Source: Saprospirales bacterium
Lineage (GTDB): Bacteria > Bacteroidota > Bacteroidia > Chitinophagales > Saprospiraceae
Direction of reading: 5' to 3'
DNA length: 64,000 nucleotides
Assembly (NCBI GenBank): GCA_016719895.1
Contig: JADJYG010000010.1
Span: 75,259-139,258, forward strand
Numbering within the stretch: the stretch's first letter is position 1; every line of letters starts with the position of its first letter. Under the pieces are notes generated by a model. It did no database searches. It was not told where the DNA came from and saw nothing but the letters and a program-made list of their open reading frames with translations. Both the position numbers and the translations under genes were made by a program. Shown here piece after piece: positions 60,445 to 64,000 of this stretch.

Positions 60445-62483
60445 CTAATTAAACCGCATCCTTTGCACCCTTACCGCGTTCAAAATCGCCAGCAACGCCA
60501 CGCCCACATCTGCAAACACCGCTTCCCACATCGTGGCCAGCCCTCCTGCACCGAGGGTCAGCACTGCTAATTTCACACCGAAGGCTAGACCGATGTTTTG
60601 CCACACCACGCGCCGCGTGGCGCGACTGACGGCAATCGCCGTGGCTACTTTAGATGGTTCGTCGGTTTGTATGACCACATCGGCGGTTTCGATGGCTACG
60701 TCGGAGCCAAGAGCGCCCATAGCGATGCCGATGTCGGCGGCAGCCAATACGGGAGCGTCGTTGATGCCGTCGCCCATAAAGGCCACCGTTCGAGTAGGGT
60801 CTTCGCGCCGTAGCGCTTCCACTTGTTTCACCTTGCCTTCCGGGAGCAGGTCGCCGAAGCCGCGTTCGATGCCGAGCACGGCGACTACTTTTTGCACCAC
60901 GGCGTCCTTATCGCCCGAGAGCATCACCAATTCGCGCACCCGGCGCGATGCAGGCCAGCCACTGTTTGTTCGGCGTCGGGTTTAATTTCGTCGGCAATGG
61001 TTACATATCCCGCATATTGCCCGCCGACCGCTACCGCCGCGATGGTGTCCACCTCCGCATCGAGTTCGGACGGGTAGGCGATACCCGATTGTTGCAACAG
61101 TTTGGTATTGCCTACCAGCACAGCCCGGCCATCCACCTTGCCGCTCAACCCATACCCGGCGATTTCCTGCACGTCAGTTACGACGGCATGTTGCCAATCG
61201 ATTTGAAGTTCGCCGGCATAGGTAATCAACGCTTTTCCGACCGGGTGAGTGGAATGCTGTTCAAGCGCAGCGGCGAGGCGCAGCAATTCGGTTTTTTCGA
61301 TGCCGGTGTTTTCAACTTTTTGCACCTTGAAAACACCCTGTGTCAGCGTTCCGGTTTTGTCCATGACCACCGTATTCACTTTGGCCATCAAATCCAAAAA
61401 ATTCGAGCCTTTGAACAAGATGCCGTTGCGCGACGCCGCCCCGATGCCGCCGAAATAACCCAGTGGTATCGAAATCACCAGGGCACAAGGGCAGGAAATG
61501 ACTAAAAATATCAGCGCGCGGTATAGCCAGGTTTGGAAAGAATAATCCTGCACGATAAAGGACGGCACGAGCACCAGCAACACAGCCAACAACACGACAA
61601 TCGGAGTATATACTTTCGCAAACTTGCGGATAAACAACTCCGTCGGCGCTTTGTGGGCCGCGGCGTTTTGCACCAAATCGAGGATGCGCGCGATGCTGCT
61701 CTCGCCGAAAGGTTTGGTTACGCGGATTTCCACCACGCTGTCGAGGCTGATCATTCCGGCCAGCACGGTTTCGTCAATCGCGAGCGTGCGGGGCTTGCTT
61801 TCGCCCGTGAGCGCGGCTGTGTCGAAACTACCTTGCACGCTCAGCAATACGCCGTCGAGCGACGCCCGCTCGCCCGGACGCACCCGGATGGTTTCGCCCA
61901 CCTGCACGGTTTCGGGTTTAACGACAGCGGCCCGGCCGTCGCGCAATACGGTGGCTTGATCGGGACGCACGTCGAGCAAGGCTTTGATGTTGCCTTTGGC
62001 ACGGCGCACTGCCGCCGTCTGGAACAGTTCGCCCACGGCGTAAAGAGCAACATTACGGCCACACCCTCGGGATATTGACCTATGGCAAATGCGCCAATGG
62101 TGGCCAGACTCATTAGGAAAAATTCCGTGAAAAACTCGCCTTTCCTGATGGTCTGCGCCGCTTCTTTCAGCACGGGCCAGCCGACGGGCAGGTATGCTAT
62201 CCCGTACCAAAGCAGTCGAATCAGCCCTTCAAAACGCAGGCTGTACATACTCGTCCAGTGCGATGCCGCCCAGCAACAGCACGAAACTGGTGATAGCGGG
62301 CGGGTATTCACGCCAGGGGAGTGCGTTTCGCCGCCCACGTGGTCATGATTGTGCCCGTCGCCTTCTTCGTGTGGTCAGGGCGGCGGCGGGGCGGTTTCAG
62401 GTCTGTTTTTTCTCCAGAGTGCAGCAAAGTTGGCGGCCTTGCGCGTCGTAAGTGTGAACGTGGGGGACAGTTGGGTCAGCCAT
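60445..62483 (-). pseudogene. Heavy-metal (Zn/Cd/Co/Pb-type) P1B ATPase gene with frameshifts
   Basis: Pieces in different frames line up as one P1B-type ATPase. The N-terminus is MADPTVPHVHTYDAQGRQLCC, followed by a His-rich segment (HEEGDGHNHDH), the membrane region FFTEFFLMSLATIGAFAIGQYPEGVAVML, the actuator ALTGESK, the CPC motif SCPCALVISIP, the phosphorylated Asp in DKTGTLTQG, and GDGINDAPVLAAADIGIAMG. Breaks occur near 60943, 62043, 62243 and in 62320-62400; two sit in T-runs. It would export soft divalent metals if intact. Real decay or base errors in this part of the assembly cannot be told apart here. Confidence 0.8.
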
Positions 62484-62542
62484 TCGGTAAAGATTGAAAA
62501 TGTACGAGATCAGGGATAGGTTTGAACATAAGCGGTTTATTT

Positions 62543-64000
62543 TCAATAGTTTTTAACCAGAATTTTTTGGGCAAATACGCCGCGTTCAGTATAAAGGGCG
62601 ACAAAATAAACGCCCGCAGGCAGCCCGTCTGCCCGGAAAAAATAGTTGGATTCGCCCGACGGGAGCATTTCCCAAAAAACAGTCTCTACCCGCTGCCCGG
62701 GCAATCGACCAGTTCGAGCACTGCCGCGCCGCCGGTCGGCGCGAAAACCGGAACACAGGTAATCCCAGGCGGGATTAGGGAAAATACGTTCTAACCTCGG
62801 TGAAGCCAATTCATCTGTTCCGACGCTCTGCCGAATCTCGAAATCGAAATAACCTTCCGGGGCGGGTAACGGGCGCACTTGTTGTTTGCCCGGATTGGCT
62901 GTGGCGTGGAGGTAGTAGCGCACGGTAGAACTTATGGTTGTTTGTGGAATCCAGCCCGTCAAGGTTTGTGGCCGCGTCGGTCGAGTCATCGGAACGGACT
63001 GTAGCCTGCCGAAGTATCGGTCATTATAAAACACTTCGGCGCCGGCTATGCCGCCGCGGTGCCGTATACCAGGCCTTGACCTCATAGCAGGCGGGCGGGT
63101 TGTTGTCAATAAAAATCCTCTACCTGTTTATGCTGAATCAGGAGTGGGTCCGCTACACCTACTCCTTTCACAATACAGTGAATTGCGCCGCCCCAGCGGG
63201 AACTGATGTCGTTGCGGGGGATGCCGACGATATTATAACCGGGCATATTCTCGCTCCAAATACGCGGTGCCGTGGTGTCGCATTTGTTTCTCGTAGATAG
63301 GCAACAACACGGTTTTATTAACGATGAACGAATTGACATACGTACGCAACGACGGCTCCCTGACTCAGGTATTTCCCTCCTTCGGGCGGCATCGGTACAC
63401 GTACCACTTTGTGGGGGAGCCGAAGGCGTGGTGAAATTGGCCAGGAGGTACTGGATGTTCGCCTCGATTTGGTCGCGATCAGCCTCACGCCTTCCGGGTA
63501 TTCGCCCACGAGCAGCGTTTCCTCGTTGAGCAATTTCATGTGCATGTCGATGTGGTGGATCCCGTCGAATGGTAGCACATCGAACCCCACATAGCGGTCT
63601 ATGCCGTAGAAGCGGTGCATAATGCTGTCCACGCCTTCTTCGGTATGGTTGCTCGTGCTACGTATTGCCCGTACCGTTCTCTTCCAACACGAGTTTAGTC
63701 GAGAAATCGGTGCCCACCCCGTCCGGAGAAATTATTGCCGCCGGGATGCAGGAATCGTAGGGACGACGGTGGTGGAATAAACCGGCAAGCCGAAATAATT
63801 GCCCACGACACTTGGGATCGTATCGTCTTTCGGGCGCGGGCGGTTCGTCAATCCACCAACGCCAGGCTGTCCACGCCGCCGAGGTAAACCGGATTTAGCG
63901 CCATAGTCGCGAATCCAGATACTGTTGAAAGGCGCGACTTTGAACTCGACGTTTTCCAGCCTGCCAATTTTACGCCATAACCGGTCAATTCGTTTTGGCG
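62543..64000 (-). pseudogene. T9SS-tailed peptidyl-arginine/agmatine deiminase, partial, frameshifted
   Basis: The right edge cuts this gene; its 3' end is at 62543. Read across frames, family segments are present: IWIRDYG, YLGGVDSLALVDW, a GGN-type segment with FSTKLVLEEN, RYVGFDVLPFDGIHHIDMHM, ETLLVGEYPEG, KVVRVPMPP, AIHCIVKGVGVADPLLI and RYYLHATANPGKQQ. The tail has RIFPNPAWDYL and LPAGVYFVALY...QKILVKNY, a T9SS sorting domain. At least six frame changes occur. PPAD of Porphyromonas has the same fold plus a T9SS tail, so the intact form would be a secreted deiminase. Substrate is not known. Confidence 0.75.

Overview
The window looks like chromosome of a fairly GC-rich member of the Bacteroidota, most likely a Saprospiraceae-type (Haliscomenobacter/Lewinella-like) bacterium. 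This is inferred from gene content, not from a search. The evidence is a TonB-dependent receptor with a carboxypeptidase-regulatory-like N-domain, a PorV-like barrel, type IX secretion (T9SS) C-terminal tails, a Bat aerotolerance operon, DUF481, TlpA and DUF4340 proteins, and many promoter -7 boxes of the Bacteroidota form TAnnTTTG.

Layout. 1-8065: start of a secreted adhesin-like protein (partial), a GH13 amylase lipoprotein, an Xaa-Pro aminopeptidase, a divergent HxlR regulator/DJ-1-PfpI pair, a DUF481 barrel, a VOC-gene remnant, a TMEM175-type channel and an F420-reductase-like enzyme. 8084-13621 (minus): moxR, DUF58, a BatD/DUF4381-like gene, batA, batB, batC. 13735-25332: O-antigen ligase, lipoprotein methyltransferase, site-2 protease with CBS region, PDZ aspartyl protease, DASS transporter, pdxH, a frameshifted beta-propeller-like gene, two Hsp20 genes, a sigma-like/TPR membrane protein and rsmG. 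25366-32104: GH73 glucosaminidase, an ECF sigma factor with a partner membrane protein, a TlpA reductase, a lipoprotein and a 2-hydroxyacid dehydrogenase. 32263-41138: TonB receptor, a 1352-aa secreted protein and a PorV-like barrel, probably one surface or secretion module. 41203-47150: greA behind a leader terminator, a HIT protein, a GH113-like enzyme, then a tight SGNH hydrolase-carbamoyltransferase-DUF5989-SxtJ cassette. 47152-48595: a Uma2 gene next to an ~800-bp gene-free stretch of concentric inverted repeats. 48596-58993: fused 2-oxoacid dehydrogenase E1, a FN3 lipoprotein, a Reg_prop sensor kinase with its LytTR response regulator, a secreted protein, DUF4340 and HtrA. 59241-64000: tyrosine recombinase, then a soft-metal P-type ATPase and a T9SS-tailed peptidyl-arginine/agmatine deiminase, both broken by several frameshifts.

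The most striking unannotated signal is around the LytTR two-component pair. Three minus-strand promoters (51307-51376, 51554-51623, 56415-56484) share one design: two LytTR-like half-sites exactly 21 bp apart, then exactly 30 bp, then CACnTTTG. They point at the FN3 lipoprotein gene, at a probable small RNA ending in its own terminator, and at a small secreted-protein gene. This suggests a compact, self-contained surface-sensing regulon. Other signals worth follow-up are the concentric palindrome (perfect arms of 35, 41, 49 and 21 bp), the greA leader terminator, a dispersed inverted repeat TAGACTTGTTGCGAC, and the carbamoyltransferase cassette.
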